Assembly: GCA_965243175.1 (NCBI GenBank)
Contig: OZ251532.1
Span: forward strand, 2,480,001 to 2,544,000
Direction: 5' to 3'
DNA from: VXYL01 sp965243175
GTDB lineage: Bacteria > Pseudomonadota > Gammaproteobacteria > Pseudomonadales > Azotimanducaceae
DNA: 64,000 nucleotides
Shown here: one piece after another, positions 40,607-50,665 of the stretch
Layout: each line of letters begins with the position of its first letter
Position numbering within the stretch: the stretch's first letter is position 1
The notes under the pieces: generated by a model
Told to the model about the DNA's origin: nothing
The model's database searches: none
The model's input: the letters and a program-made list of their open reading frames with translations, nothing else
Made by a program: the position numbers and the translations under genes

Positions 40607-41803
40607 GTGGCGACTGAAATCTATCTGGTGAAGGTCGGCATGACGATGCACGAAGGCACGGTGGAGGAGTGGTATGTGCCGGACGGCGCCCGCGTGGACA
40701 CCGGCGCGCTGCTCTATCGGCTGGAAACCGAGAAGGTGAACATGGACGTCGATGCCGAGACGCCCGGCGTCGTCAAGCATCTGGTCGCCGAAGGCACGAC
40801 CTTGGAACCGGGGGCGGTTGTGGGCTTCATCTTCGCCGACGACGAGCCGATCCCGGACCCGCTGCCGAAGCCGAAACCCAAGCCGGACGTGGCGGTGGTG
40901 GAGAGTGCCGCCGAACCTGCAAAGGCCCCGGCGCCGCAACGCAAGGGCGGAACACGCATCGCTGCTTCGCCCGCCGCGCGCAAGCTGGCCGCCGAGAAGA
41001 ACATCGACCTCGCCACCGTCGAGGGCACCGGGCCGCGTGGCAGAGTCACCCGCGAAGACGTAGAGAAGGCAGCAGCGGCGCCATCGCCCACCGTCGTTCA
41101 AGAGGCCGCCGAACCAGCCGCCGCCACCTCCGTGCCGTTGCGCGGCATGCGCAAGACCATCGCCGAGCGCATGGCCGCCAGCCTGCGCGAATCCGCCCAG
41201 CTCACCATGGACATGGAAGTGGCCATGGACGAAGCCGTGAAGCTGCGCCGCAGCCTCATCGCCGAGTGGGCCGACGACGTGCGCGTGACGTACACCGACC
41301 TGGTGCTGCTGGCGGCCACGAAGGCGCTCGGCAAGCATCCGCGCATGAACGCCGCGCTGCTGAACGACGCCATCGCGCGGTTCGACGCCGTCCACATCGG
41401 CGTGGCCGTGGCCTTGGACGAAGGCTTGATCGTGCCGGTGATCCACAACGCCCAGGCCAAGGGATTGAAGGCCATCGCCACCGCCTCGGCGGACCTCGCC
41501 AAACGCGCCCGCGAAGGCGCCCTGACCGTGGACGACGTGGAAGGCGGCACCTTCACCGTCACGTCGCTCGGCATGTTCGGCGTCGATGGATTCACGCCGA
41601 TCCTCAATCCACCGCAAGCCGGCATCCTCGGCGTCGGGCGCATCTACGAGGGCGTGGCATGGGATGGCGACACGCCCCTCAAGGCCGCCCGCATGAGGCT
41701 TTCGCTCACCTGGGATCACCGCGTGCTCGACGGCGCGCCAGCCGCCGAGTTCCTCGCCACGGTGCGCGACTACCTTCAAGCGCCGTATCGGCTTTTGCTT
41801 TAG
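40607..41803 (+). CDS. Dihydrolipoamide acetyltransferase (E2) of the acetoin/2-oxoacid dehydrogenase complex
   Basis: The 398-residue protein has one lipoyl domain (ETEKVNMDVDAETPG with the lipoylated lysine at about residue 43). A Pro/Lys-rich linker, an E1/E3-binding domain (RIAASPAARKLAAEKNIDLATVEGTGPRGRVTREDVE) and the catalytic domain follow, the last ending LSLTWDHRVLDGAPAAEFL with the active-site His. Its start is GTG at 40607 after GAGGAGG. It belongs with the E1 genes at 35935-37896 but is separated from acoX by the array-ATPase insertion. No E3 gene is present in the window. Confidence 0.92.
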   Translation: MATEIYLVKVGMTMHEGTVEEWYVPDGARVDTGALLYRLETEKVNMDVDAETPGVVKHLVAEGTTLEPGAVVGFIFADDEPIPDPLPKPKPKPDVAVVESAAEPAKAPAPQRKGGTRIAASPAARKLAAEKNIDLATVEGTGPRGRVTREDVEKAAAAPSPTVVQEAAEPAAATSVPLRGMRKTIAERMAASLRESAQLTMDMEVAMDEAVKLRRSLIAEWADDVRVTYTDLVLLAATKALGKHPRMNAALLNDAIARFDAVHIGVAVALDEGLIVPVIHNAQAKGLKAIATASADLAKRAREGALTVDDVEGGTFTVTSLGMFGVDGFTPILNPPQAGILGVGRIYEGVAWDGDTPLKAARMRLSLTWDHRVLDGAPAAEFLATVRDYLQAPYRLLL

Positions 41804-41832
41804 GCTGCTACGCAGCGTGGGGAGGGATGAAG

Positions 41833-43749
41833 ATGCGAACGCTGCGACAACGAATCCTCGTCTTGGCCGGGGCGCTGCTTGCCCTTGCCGCGCACGGCCG
41901 CGAACCCCTCCCGCAGCAGTGGTTCGACGGCCCGGAAACCGCCAGCGAGATCGGGCTGGCCACCTTCTCCCAAAGCCCGTTCCTGGACGATCGCGGCCTG
42001 CCCCCGGTGGAAGAACGCCTGCCGGACGATCCGGTGGTCATCCGCCCGTTGCGCAACAACGGCAAATACGGCGGCAAGGCGCGCATCGCCTTGGACGACT
42101 CCTGGCAGTTCTTCAACTGGGAACCGGCGATCACGCTCTCGGCGGACATGCGCACGCTGCTGCCGAACCTGGCCGAGCGCTGGACCGTCAGCGAAGACGG
42201 CCGCATCACCACCGTCTATCTGCGCCCAGGCCTGCGCTGGTCCGACGGCCATCCCCTCACCGCCGACGACTTCGCCTTCAACTTCAACAACATCTGGATG
42301 GATTCCGAACTCTCGCCGGTGACTTCGCGGATGGTGGCCGGCGGCACCTTCGTGAAGATCGACGACAACACCTTCCAGTACGTCTTCGAGGATCCGAACC
42401 CGGGCTTCGTCTACTTCTACGCGCAGTACGGCAGCCATTTCGTGAGCCCCAAACACTTCTTGCAGCAGTACCACCCGACGTTCAGCGACCGCGAGGCGCT
42501 GGAAGACTACGTTCAGGACGAAGGCTTCATCAGCTGGATGGCGCTGATGACGGCCTTGCGCGGCTGGCAGAACGAACGCGCCAAGGAAGTGCCCACCCTG
42601 CGCGCCTACCGCGTCAAGCAGCGCACCCTCAACATGATGCGGCTGGAGCGCAATCCCTACTACTTCAAGGTGGATTCCGAAGGCCGGCAACTGCCCTACA
42701 TCGACGCCATCGACGCCGAGATCATCCTCGACAACTCCGAACTCGTCACCGCCAAGGCCGCTTCCGGCCAGCTCGACTTTGCCGCGTTCAGCCTGCGCAC
42801 CCAGGACATTCCGCTGCTCAAGCTCGGCGAACGCGACGGTGCCGCCAAAGTACACATCTGGACGCGCCTGCACATCAGCGACGTGGCCATCCAGCCGAAC
42901 TACAACTACGCGGACGAACGCCTGCGCGATCTGATGTGGGACAAGCGCTTCCGAATAGCCCTCTCGCACGCCATCGACCGCGACGAAATGAACGACATCA
43001 TCTACTTCGGCCGCGGCGTGCCGAGCCAGGTGACGGTCCACCCCACCAGCATCTTCTACGAAAAGCGCTTCGCCAACGCCTACATCGAATACGACCCGGA
43101 ACGCTCGCGCGCATTGCTCGCCGAACTGGGCCTGCACGACAGCGACGGCAATGGACTCTTGGAATACCCGGACGGTTCGCCCCTCGTCATCACCATGGAG
43201 TTCCTCGACTTCGAAACGCCCAAGGCCATCACGATGGAACTGGTGGCCGAGTACTGGCGCGCCGTAGGTGTTGACCTGCGCCTGAAACTGGTGGACCGAA
43301 GCCTGCAATCGGCCCGCGCCCAGGCCGGCGAAATGCAGATGACCCTATGGCACGCGGACAAATGCACGGACATCCTGTTCCCGCTGCTCCCCGACTGGTT
43401 CGTCCCCCATCGCGCCGGCTGGGACATCCACATGTGGAACGATTGGGCCCGCTACTACCAAACGGATGGCCGCGTCGGCGAAGAACCACCGCCGCTCATC
43501 AAGCAGATCCACCGCTGGAACGACGAGTTCCGCGAAGCAACGGACCCGGTTTCGCGCTTCGCCGCCGGCCACCAACTCATCAAGGCCGCCGCCGAGAACC
43601 TGTGGACCATCGGCACCGTCGGCCAAGCCCCGCACCCGGTGGTGATCTCGCCAAGACTGAAGAACGTCCCCAAGGAAGGCATCTGGGGCTGGGACAACCG
43701 CTGGACCCTCGCCTACCACCCCTCGACTTGGTACTTCGACGGCGAGTGA
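41833..43749 (+). CDS. ABC-type oligopeptide-binding protein (family 5)
   Basis: This is a 638-residue periplasmic protein with signal peptide (LRQRILVLAGALLALAAHG). Family 5 features are LLPNLAERWTVSEDGRITTVYLRPGLRWSDGHPLTADDF and later FRIALSHAIDRDEMNDIIYFGRGVP. It binds peptides or similar solutes for import. The ATG at 41833 is preceded by GGAGGG at 6 nt. No permease or ATPase genes adjoin it. A close paralogue is encoded at the right end of the window on the opposite strand. It lies 29 nt after the E2 gene. Confidence 0.88.
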   Translation: MRTLRQRILVLAGALLALAAHGREPLPQQWFDGPETASEIGLATFSQSPFLDDRGLPPVEERLPDDPVVIRPLRNNGKYGGKARIALDDSWQFFNWEPAITLSADMRTLLPNLAERWTVSEDGRITTVYLRPGLRWSDGHPLTADDFAFNFNNIWMDSELSPVTSRMVAGGTFVKIDDNTFQYVFEDPNPGFVYFYAQYGSHFVSPKHFLQQYHPTFSDREALEDYVQDEGFISWMALMTALRGWQNERAKEVPTLRAYRVKQRTLNMMRLERNPYYFKVDSEGRQLPYIDAIDAEIILDNSELVTAKAASGQLDFAAFSLRTQDIPLLKLGERDGAAKVHIWTRLHISDVAIQPNYNYADERLRDLMWDKRFRIALSHAIDRDEMNDIIYFGRGVPSQVTVHPTSIFYEKRFANAYIEYDPERSRALLAELGLHDSDGNGLLEYPDGSPLVITMEFLDFETPKAITMELVAEYWRAVGVDLRLKLVDRSLQSARAQAGEMQMTLWHADKCTDILFPLLPDWFVPHRAGWDIHMWNDWARYYQTDGRVGEEPPPLIKQIHRWNDEFREATDPVSRFAAGHQLIKAAAENLWTIGTVGQAPHPVVISPRLKNVPKEGIWGWDNRWTLAYHPSTWYFDGE

Positions 43750-43978
43750 TGGCCGTTCGGCGCGTTGCTATCCGTCGTTCTTGAGGAACGACGGCAGCAC
43801 CGGCGCGTTCGGGTCGGGCTTGCGGCGGGCCGCCTGCCATCATGGGGTCGCTGGTTGGGTTGGTCCTTTTTTCAGCGGCCGAATCCCTACGACTGTCGCG
43901 GCCTCGGCCAGCGCTTACCGCAAGTGCGCGAACTGCCAGGTGGTATTCTGAGCGCCGCCAATTTGACGTGCCTGATCT

Positions 43979-46102
43979 ATGGACATGCTTGAATCCGAGG
44001 CGCGGGGCCGACGCGGGGGTTCGTCGGCGACAACGCTCGTCCTTTTGCTTCTGGCGCTGGCGACGGTGTTCCTCTTCGGTGGCAGCCGCGGCCAACCCGA
44101 CTCCGGAATCGGTGGCGCAAAGCACTGGGAACTGACGCGGAGCCACATGCCGACGGCTCTGAACCTGTCGCCGGAGCATGGCTTTCTTGGCTTCCAGCAC
44201 CTGACCGTTGCTAGCGACGGCGACCTCGTGTACGCGCCGTACAACCGCTTCCCGGTGCTCGGGTACGCGCTGATCAAGCTCGCTACGCTGCCTTTCCCGG
44301 ACGACTTCGCCGCCCGATATTCGGCGGCTCGGGCGCTGATGCTGGTTTTCCTCGTCGCCGCTGCGACGCTTGCCTACTTGGCCTTGTGCAGGTTGACTGG
44401 CAATCGGTGGGCCGCACTGGCGGCCACTCTGCTGGCGTTTTCCTCTTACTACACGCTGTATTTCGGAGACATGGTGGCCACGGAAGGCGTGGTCGACCTG
44501 TTCGGGGTGATGCTGGTTCTGCACGGCATGGCGGTGTTCGCCACCGCCGGCCGGTTCGCGCAGTTGCTGGCGAAGACGTGCGTGGCGCTGCTGCTGGGCT
44601 GGCATGTGTACGCGCTGCTGCTGCCCTTCGTGACGCTGGGGCTGGTTGCGGCGTTGCGCGGTCGGGATTGGCAAGGCGTCCGTCGCCACTTGACGTTGGG
44701 AACGGCTGCGTTGGCGTTCGGCACGGCGGTGCTGGCGACGAACTTCGCGCGCGAATACGTGGCGTTCGACGGCGAGGTGGCGGTGACGGATCTGCCGTCC
44801 GTCCAGTCGATGCTGATGCGCACCGGGCTCATGGGACTCCAAGCAGGGGAGGGCGGGACCCAAACCAGCGCAAGCCGGGTCGCGCCGCCGGAACACTTCA
44901 CGGCGTGGCCGGTCCTGGCGGCGTTGCAGTTGAAGCGCATCGCCTGGTCGATTCCCTACGCGGTCGGCCATTTCGTTGGCGTCGGCAGGCCCGTCGCGGA
45001 CCTGGGGGGGATGCGCGTGAGCACCGTACTCAGCCTCGTCGTGCTTTCCGCCTTGGTCGTTGCGGCCGTCTGCGCGCTGTTTCTTTTTTCGCCTGCCGCT
45101 CGCCACCGCGTTCCGCTGGCGGCGCTTGCGCTGGCCGGGCCCTGCTGGGCGTTCGCCATGCGCAACCAGTCCTCGTCGCCATTCGAAGGCTTGTTCGGCG
45201 TCGGCATTCCGCTCGTCTTCTTCGCGCTGGCGCTGCCGCTTCTGGATCGGTTGCTTCGCGGCCGAGTGGGACTCTCGGTGCTGGCGGGCGTTGCCGCGGT
45301 GCCGACGTTCGCGCTGTCGAGCTTTCTCATGGCCCGAGCGGTCGCGCCGCCCGCGGAGGAAGCGCTGCGCCAACGGGCGTGGGCCGACGACGTGGACGCC
45401 GTCCGCGCACTGGTGGAGGAAGGGCAGACGATTCTGGTCTCGGAGCGGATCGACGGCTGCCGTTCGGAAGGCCACGACGAGCAGCAGAGCCTGGGCCGGC
45501 GCATCTACTGGAGGCAATACGTCACCGGCTACGCCAGAGCGAGTTTCGCCAACAGGCGCCTCGCCGACTTCGTCGTGAGCCGACAACGCATTGAAGGGGC
45601 GTACACCTTGACGCCGGACAACCGATTCCTGTTCCTCTACGACCGCGCCAGCTACGACGCCGCCTTGAGCCGGTACGAGCAACACGCGAAGCGGGCCGTT
45701 CCGGTGCTGGACACCCCCGATTACGACCTCTACCTCGTCGAAGGAGCACAGCGTAAGGAACTGCTCTATTTCCGCGACCAATGCCAGAACCATCAGATCT
45801 ACGACGACCAATGGCACACCCGATACATTCTGATGGGCGGCAGCAGGGTCTTCGTGCATGTTTGGCCGGCCGACGCGAACGATCTCTCCGCGGCCCGGGG
45901 TCCGTTCGGGTTCGACGCTCCCGTGGATTTCGAGCGGCGCCTTCCAGGCTGGCGGAAGGACGGCAAGTGCTATGCCGTGTGTGGCCTGCCCGACTATGGC
46001 ATCGCCAGAGTGCGCGCCGGGTCTGTTGCCGGCGACTGGACCCAAGGCCGCGTCTGGGAAGGCGACTTCCTGGAGCAGGCTGAGGAAGTTCAAGCTCTCT
46101 GA
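43979..46102 (+). CDS. Polytopic membrane protein, probable GT-C-type glycosyltransferase
   Basis: The 707-residue protein has about ten to twelve hydrophobic segments (TTLVLLLLALATVFLFG, ALMLVFLVAAATLAYLALC, AALAATLLAFSSYYTLYFGD, LLAKTCVALLLGWHVYALLL and more) followed by a soluble C-terminal part of about 260 residues. The layout, with acidic residues near the first extracytoplasmic loop and DMVATEG after a helix, resembles dolichyl- or polyprenyl-phosphate-dependent GT-C enzymes, but no specific family is certain. It converges on the SGNH-like gene with a 42-nt gap. Both could act on surface glycans. Confidence 0.65.
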   Translation: MDMLESEARGRRGGSSATTLVLLLLALATVFLFGGSRGQPDSGIGGAKHWELTRSHMPTALNLSPEHGFLGFQHLTVASDGDLVYAPYNRFPVLGYALIKLATLPFPDDFAARYSAARALMLVFLVAAATLAYLALCRLTGNRWAALAATLLAFSSYYTLYFGDMVATEGVVDLFGVMLVLHGMAVFATAGRFAQLLAKTCVALLLGWHVYALLLPFVTLGLVAALRGRDWQGVRRHLTLGTAALAFGTAVLATNFAREYVAFDGEVAVTDLPSVQSMLMRTGLMGLQAGEGGTQTSASRVAPPEHFTAWPVLAALQLKRIAWSIPYAVGHFVGVGRPVADLGGMRVSTVLSLVVLSALVVAAVCALFLFSPAARHRVPLAALALAGPCWAFAMRNQSSSPFEGLFGVGIPLVFFALALPLLDRLLRGRVGLSVLAGVAAVPTFALSSFLMARAVAPPAEEALRQRAWADDVDAVRALVEEGQTILVSERIDGCRSEGHDEQQSLGRRIYWRQYVTGYARASFANRRLADFVVSRQRIEGAYTLTPDNRFLFLYDRASYDAALSRYEQHAKRAVPVLDTPDYDLYLVEGAQRKELLYFRDQCQNHQIYDDQWHTRYILMGGSRVFVHVWPADANDLSAARGPFGFDAPVDFERRLPGWRKDGKCYAVCGLPDYGIARVRAGSVAGDWTQGRVWEGDFLEQAEEVQAL

Positions 46103-46144
46103 GAGCGCGTTGCCGCCTCTTCGGTTGCTGCCGAAGCCTCGGCG

Positions 46145-47776
46145 CTACCGCCGAGGCATCTCGTCGGCGGCGATCTCGACCTGCCAGGCTTGGTGGAATT
46201 CTCCGTTGTCGACGCTGTATTGGCCCGTGCGCACGGTGGCGACTGCGTAGGCAGGCAGGTCGACGCCGACCACGCAGCGTCCGTCGCCCCATGTGCCGCC
46301 ACGCTGCGCGAAGCCGAAATCCAGGTTCATGTAGCCGAAAGTCCGGCGTTCCGGCGGCAAGTCCTCCGGGCTGGCGGCGAACACGTGCAGGAAGAACCTC
46401 ATTGCCAAGTCCTCTTCGCCGCAGGCGGCCTTGACGTAGACGATCGAGTCGCGGCCCGCGGCGATGCCTTGGACGCGATGGACGTTCCAGTCGGCTGGCG
46501 CCGGAACCGGCGAATCGCCCACGCGTTGCAGCAGGCGTTCGCTCTCCCGCCGGTCCAGCGCAAGATACTTGGCGCGAATGGCGTCGGGATCGTGGCGCAT
46601 CGCCGCGGGCCGCGTCGCCCAGGCCGACGACGGCATCCAGCCGCCGAGAGCCACCGCCCGGTAGAACTCGTACCGGGCTTCGGCAAGCACGTCGTCCGAA
46701 AGCGGCTGCAAGCCCGTCTCCTGTTCCAGAAAGCGACGCAGACAGTGCGCCGCCACCATGTTGCCCTTCTCGTTCCAATGCGGATCCTTGTCGAAGCGCA
46801 CCGACAGGAAGCTGTAGTTCGGAATCGCTTCGCTGAAGCAGCCGTGCAGATCGACGACATCGATTGCCGCCGGAATCGTCTCCTGCATCCACTCCTTGGG
46901 TATGTTGGGGAGAAGGGCGACGTGGAACTTGCCGCCGTGCGCCTCGACTTCATGCTTCCAGCGCGTCAGCAGCGCTTGGAACGCGGCGATGCCGTCGTCC
47001 ACGGCGTCGCCGGAGAAGGCGCTTCCTTCCTGTCGCCGCCGCATGACCCGCTGCTTGACTTCGAGCAGACTTCGCACCGGGCGTATGTATGCAGGGCCTG
47101 TGCCCCGGATGTTCTTCTCGACGTTTTCGAGCTCCATGAAGGTCAGGTGCAGCCGCGAGAGCAGCGACTCCCAGGAGCTCGGTCGATGGGCGGTGTTGGC
47201 CACCAGATGCCCGGATTCGTCCAGGGAGAACAGGCCGTGGCGGTGGAAATCCTCGATGTCGTTGGCGTTGAAGACGTAGACGACGTAGTCCAGATCGTCT
47301 CGGTGTTCGAACTGCCGATACCAGACGTATTGCTGTCCTGGGCCGTATCCGCCGACGCCGAAGTTGAGGACGTTGAACGCGGTGCCGTCGCGCAGGTTGA
47401 GGAAAAAGTCCAAGCTCTCCGTGAAGAAGTAGGCGGACCTGATGCGGATGTTCTCCAGAAAGGAATCGCCGAAGAACGCCACGTTGGTGGCGTTGCGGAG
47501 CGCTTCGGCGTCGAACTCGCGGCTTTGCCGCATGCCGTGGCCGTTGTAGACAACGGGAATCGAGGTGCCGCTGTCCGGATGCGTTACGGTGTGCCACGAG
47601 TTCGGCTTCCGCGCCCACAGACGGCTGGCGTCCGCGTGGTAGTGGTGCCCATAGGCGACGCCTGTGTTCGGAAAGAAGACCCGCAAGGCCGCTTCCCAGA
47701 TGGCGATCGCAGCCAGCAGGGAGAGTAACGCCAGCGCGCTCAGGGCCAGCACTCGCCGAGATCCGATCATGGCCAT
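46145..47776 (-). CDS. Membrane-anchored SGNH/GDSL-like protein
   Basis: The 543-residue protein has an N-terminal membrane anchor (VLALSALALLSLLAAIAIWE). A SGNH hydrolase-like domain follows with VAFFGDSFLENIRI (block I, GDS), a glycine block FGVGGYGPGQQYVWY, YVFNANDIEDF (block III-like) and DPHWNEKGN (block V, Asp-x-x-His). Such domains often add or remove O-acetyl groups on polysaccharides. The C-terminal 130 residues form an additional domain without recognised motif. It lies next to a glycosyltransferase-like gene. Confidence 0.72.
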   Translation of the reverse strand: MAMIGSRRVLALSALALLSLLAAIAIWEAALRVFFPNTGVAYGHHYHADASRLWARKPNSWHTVTHPDSGTSIPVVYNGHGMRQSREFDAEALRNATNVAFFGDSFLENIRIRSAYFFTESLDFFLNLRDGTAFNVLNFGVGGYGPGQQYVWYRQFEHRDDLDYVVYVFNANDIEDFHRHGLFSLDESGHLVANTAHRPSSWESLLSRLHLTFMELENVEKNIRGTGPAYIRPVRSLLEVKQRVMRRRQEGSAFSGDAVDDGIAAFQALLTRWKHEVEAHGGKFHVALLPNIPKEWMQETIPAAIDVVDLHGCFSEAIPNYSFLSVRFDKDPHWNEKGNMVAAHCLRRFLEQETGLQPLSDDVLAEARYEFYRAVALGGWMPSSAWATRPAAMRHDPDAIRAKYLALDRRESERLLQRVGDSPVPAPADWNVHRVQGIAAGRDSIVYVKAACGEEDLAMRFFLHVFAASPEDLPPERRTFGYMNLDFGFAQRGGTWGDGRCVVGVDLPAYAVATVRTGQYSVDNGEFHQAWQVEIAADEMPRR

Positions 47777-47818
47777 CGCGGAGCACGTCCGTCCCTGCCC
47801 CTCGGTAGAGGCAACTTC

Positions 47819-48133
47819 CTAGCGCCCGACCACGCGCACCTTGAGGCCGTCGAGTTCGTTGCTGAGTTCGATTTGGCAGGAGAGGCGGCTGGTTTCGGAG
47901 ACGTCGCCATCGTACTCCAGCATCTCGCGCTCCAGATCGCTTGGCGGGCCGACCTTCGCCATCCACTGCGGATCGACGTGGACGTGGCACGTGGCGCAGG
48001 CGCAGCCGCCGCCGCACTCGGCGTCGATGCCGTCGATGCCTTCGGCGCGAGCCACCTCCATGAGGACGTCGCCGACTTCGCCTTGCACGGCGACCGTCTC
48101 GTCGTCGAGGGTCTCGAAGTAGACCGTTGGCAT
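47819..48133 (-). CDS. [2Fe-2S] ferredoxin
   Basis: The 104-residue protein MPTVYFETLDDETVAVQGEV is an adrenodoxin/ISC-type ferredoxin with cluster ligands Cys40, Cys46, Cys49 (pattern C-x5-C-x2-C) and Cys86, and an extra Cys44. It transfers single electrons, commonly to monooxygenases or in iron-sulfur assembly. It lies 4 nt after the LRR protein gene on the same strand; no obvious partner enzyme adjoins it. Confidence 0.92.
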   Translation of the reverse strand: MPTVYFETLDDETVAVQGEVGDVLMEVARAEGIDGIDAECGGGCACATCHVHVDPQWMAKVGPPSDLEREMLEYDGDVSETSRLSCQIELSNELDGLKVRVVGR

Positions 48134-48137
48134 GCCG

Positions 48138-50570
48138 CTACTCCGGCGCCAACGACGCCGCGTTCAGGTCGTCCATCTTCATGGTTCCTCTGCCGCCCGT
48201 CGCCTCGTAGAAGTTGAAGCCGCTCGCGTCGTCCCAATCCGGATTGCTGAACCAGGCGATGTTGGCGCTGATGAGGTCCAGCCTTTCCTTCGTGGCCGGC
48301 CGTTGGGGATCGACGAGCAGAATCGCGGCGGCGCGGAAGTCTCGCTGCGCGTTGATGTGGCTCGGCTCGCGCCATCCGTGTTCTGCGATCAGGTCCTCGA
48401 TGGAATAGCTCGCCACTTCGTCGGCGCCCAACAACCTGAAGCCGTCCTCGGTGTATCTCACCCTGCCTTCGTCGTCATAAAGTATGCGGGCACCCTCCAT
48501 AACCAGGAGGTCGGGCACACTCTCTGCGGCGACGAAGCCCGCCAAGTAGAGTTCGATGGGCGAGAACGGCTTGCTGTTGAGCGCCTCGCCCGCCACGCTG
48601 AAACCTTCGGTGACGTAGTACGTGCCATCGCCGTTGTCCACCAGGTGGTCGATGTCGAAGCCGCCGAGGATTCCATCGGCGCTAGTGAGTCCCCAGTGGG
48701 GCTGAAACTCGGGTACCACCACTTCGTTCGCCCATCGATGCATCAGCTCGTGCAGCGTCGGGCCATTGGCAATGGCGAAGTAGTAGCTGAAGTGCATGAA
48801 TCCTTGAAGCTGTCTTTCGCTGGCTCGGATTGGCTCGCCGATGCCATGAACGTCGTTCCTGATGCCGAAGTAGCGACCCAAGTAGCCCCTCGCTCTGTAC
48901 TCTGTATGTTCGAGGTTCGAGAGGAACATCAAAAAGTCGAACTCGTCCTTGAAGCGAGCGTAGAAGTCCTCTACGTACTCCCGAAGCCGCAGTTCATCGG
49001 AGGCTAGATGATCTTCGGAGATCGGCAAGATGACGACGTTTTCGTTGTAGATCTTGAGCGGGTCTCCGTGGCGGACGACGACGAACTCGGAGTGGCGCAC
49101 AGAAACGCCTCTCGATTTGAGCGCTGGAATGTCGTCGTCGAGGGATGTTTGGCGGATCGGATTCAGGCGCAAATCCACATCGTCGCCGGCGTCTAGGCCA
49201 GCGTTTTGCACCAATGGCGAGATGTCGGAAATGCGGTTGGATCGCAGATCGAGATCGTTAAGACTGACGAGATTGGTCAACGCGGAGACGTCGGCGATGT
49301 CGTTGTGCTCCAAGCCCAAGGTCCGTACATCGACGAGGCCCTTCAACGCAGAGGCGTCGATGACCTCGTTGTGACCTAAGAATAAGTTCTCAAGGTTCAC
49401 GAGGCCGGCAAGTGCGCTAATGTCAGTGATGTTGTTTCGAGTCAACCATACTGTTTGCAGGTGTGGATGCGCCGCCAGCGTCGAGATGTCCTCTATGTTG
49501 TTGCCGGGCGCGTACAGGTTCCGTAGGTCATGGAGGTTCTCGAGGGCTGATATGTCCGTAGCACGAAGGAAGCCGATTCCCACGTTGCGCAAGTTGACTA
49601 AGGACGCCAAGACGCTGACGTCGGGGTAGAGTACGTTCCCGTGTTGGTCGTAGGCGTAGTTGGTGCTAATGGCTAGGCGCTCAAGCGTGGTGACCGCGGC
49701 AAGCGGCGAGATGTCGAAAATGTCGTTGTGGTGGGCCGACAGCCGCTCGAGTGGCAGGTTCGATAGAGGAGATATGTCGGAAAGCCGGTCGTTGCTGCCG
49801 ACATTCAGCTCTGTCAAGTTCGTCAATCCGGCCAAAGGCGTGAGGTCCGTTATCTCGTTGTTCCAGAGCAGGAGCGTCTCTAGTTTTTTCAAGTTCGCCA
49901 GCGGCGAAATGTCCCAAATCGCTCCGCCAGAGAGACCTAGGTGCGTCAACTTGGTCAGGCTAGCCAACGGAGTCAGATCCTCGATGGCATTGAGATTCAC
50001 CCATCGCTCGCCGGTCCACCACTTGGCGTCAAGGTCTAGAAATGCGAGATTCACGGCGTGTTGAAGGCCCGCCAGATTGCGGAAGCCTCCGAAGTCGATG
50101 CGTTCGCCCTGTTCGTCGCGCATGGTTCGGCGTGCGTCGAGGGCCGTTAGCGCCGCCATTTCGTGCCTGTAGATCGGCTCGCCGGGGGTCTTGCCGAGGG
50201 TGCGCTCAAGGAGGGCGCGCAAACTCGCAGATGGGATGTCAACCGTGGCGGGGTCGCTCGGCTGCGGCGATTGGATGACCAAGGCCGATGGCGCGTGCGC
50301 GGTTTGGCGCAGAGGCGGCGAAGAGACCGAGAAGGAGCGCTCCGAGGGCTCTTCAATGTGCCTGATGGCGGCGCTGCCGGGCCGGCCTTCGAATCTCCCT
50401 GCGTCGAATGGCGTCGAGTGCTGAATGTCGCCGCCGGCGCCCAAACTTGCCGAATGCTCGCCATCGGCGCTGACCTCGATAGTTCGCTGGTGAGCTGCGA
50501 CGGGCAGGCAGATGAGAACTGCTGCCGCGAGAGCGCCAACGCTGCCTTTGTGTAGTGCCGCCATTCGCAT
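48138..50570 (-). CDS. Leucine-rich repeat protein with C-terminal HExxH metallopeptidase-like domain
   Basis: This is an exported protein of about 810 residues with signal peptide (SVGALAAAVLICLPVAAHQ). Residues about 160-440 carry roughly fourteen internalin-type 22-residue LRRs (LTPLASLTKLTHLGLSGGAI, LKKLETLLLWNNEITDLTPL, LVNLENLFLGHNEVIDASAL). After these a domain contains LHELMHRWANEVVVPEF with HExxH at about residue 605, and a downstream YVTEGFSVAGEAL that could give a third zinc ligand. The combination suggests a secreted peptidase with a protein-binding LRR module. Several starts are possible (GTG 50582, ATG 50570, ATG 50564). Confidence 0.75.
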   Translation of the reverse strand: MRMAALHKGSVGALAAAVLICLPVAAHQRTIEVSADGEHSASLGAGGDIQHSTPFDAGRFEGRPGSAAIRHIEEPSERSFSVSSPPLRQTAHAPSALVIQSPQPSDPATVDIPSASLRALLERTLGKTPGEPIYRHEMAALTALDARRTMRDEQGERIDFGGFRNLAGLQHAVNLAFLDLDAKWWTGERWVNLNAIEDLTPLASLTKLTHLGLSGGAIWDISPLANLKKLETLLLWNNEITDLTPLAGLTNLTELNVGSNDRLSDISPLSNLPLERLSAHHNDIFDISPLAAVTTLERLAISTNYAYDQHGNVLYPDVSVLASLVNLRNVGIGFLRATDISALENLHDLRNLYAPGNNIEDISTLAAHPHLQTVWLTRNNITDISALAGLVNLENLFLGHNEVIDASALKGLVDVRTLGLEHNDIADVSALTNLVSLNDLDLRSNRISDISPLVQNAGLDAGDDVDLRLNPIRQTSLDDDIPALKSRGVSVRHSEFVVVRHGDPLKIYNENVVILPISEDHLASDELRLREYVEDFYARFKDEFDFLMFLSNLEHTEYRARGYLGRYFGIRNDVHGIGEPIRASERQLQGFMHFSYYFAIANGPTLHELMHRWANEVVVPEFQPHWGLTSADGILGGFDIDHLVDNGDGTYYVTEGFSVAGEALNSKPFSPIELYLAGFVAAESVPDLLVMEGARILYDDEGRVRYTEDGFRLLGADEVASYSIEDLIAEHGWREPSHINAQRDFRAAAILLVDPQRPATKERLDLISANIAWFSNPDWDDASGFNFYEATGGRGTMKMDDLNAASLAPE

Positions 50571-50665
50571 GTCCGCATCCACCGTGCGCGAGTGGGGCGT
50601 ATGATGCCACGAATTCGCGGCTGCGGTTGCGGTTCGGCGGCAGGGGATCGTCTCGGGGCAGGGGA

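Noticed and set aside
43750..43978. A small minus-strand frame ending PDPNAPVLPSFLKNDG and a hairpin at about 43773-43795
   Set aside because: The frame is about 20 codons between stops with no start or ribosome binding site; the hairpin lacks a T-run. Possibly a gene remnant, but not supportable.
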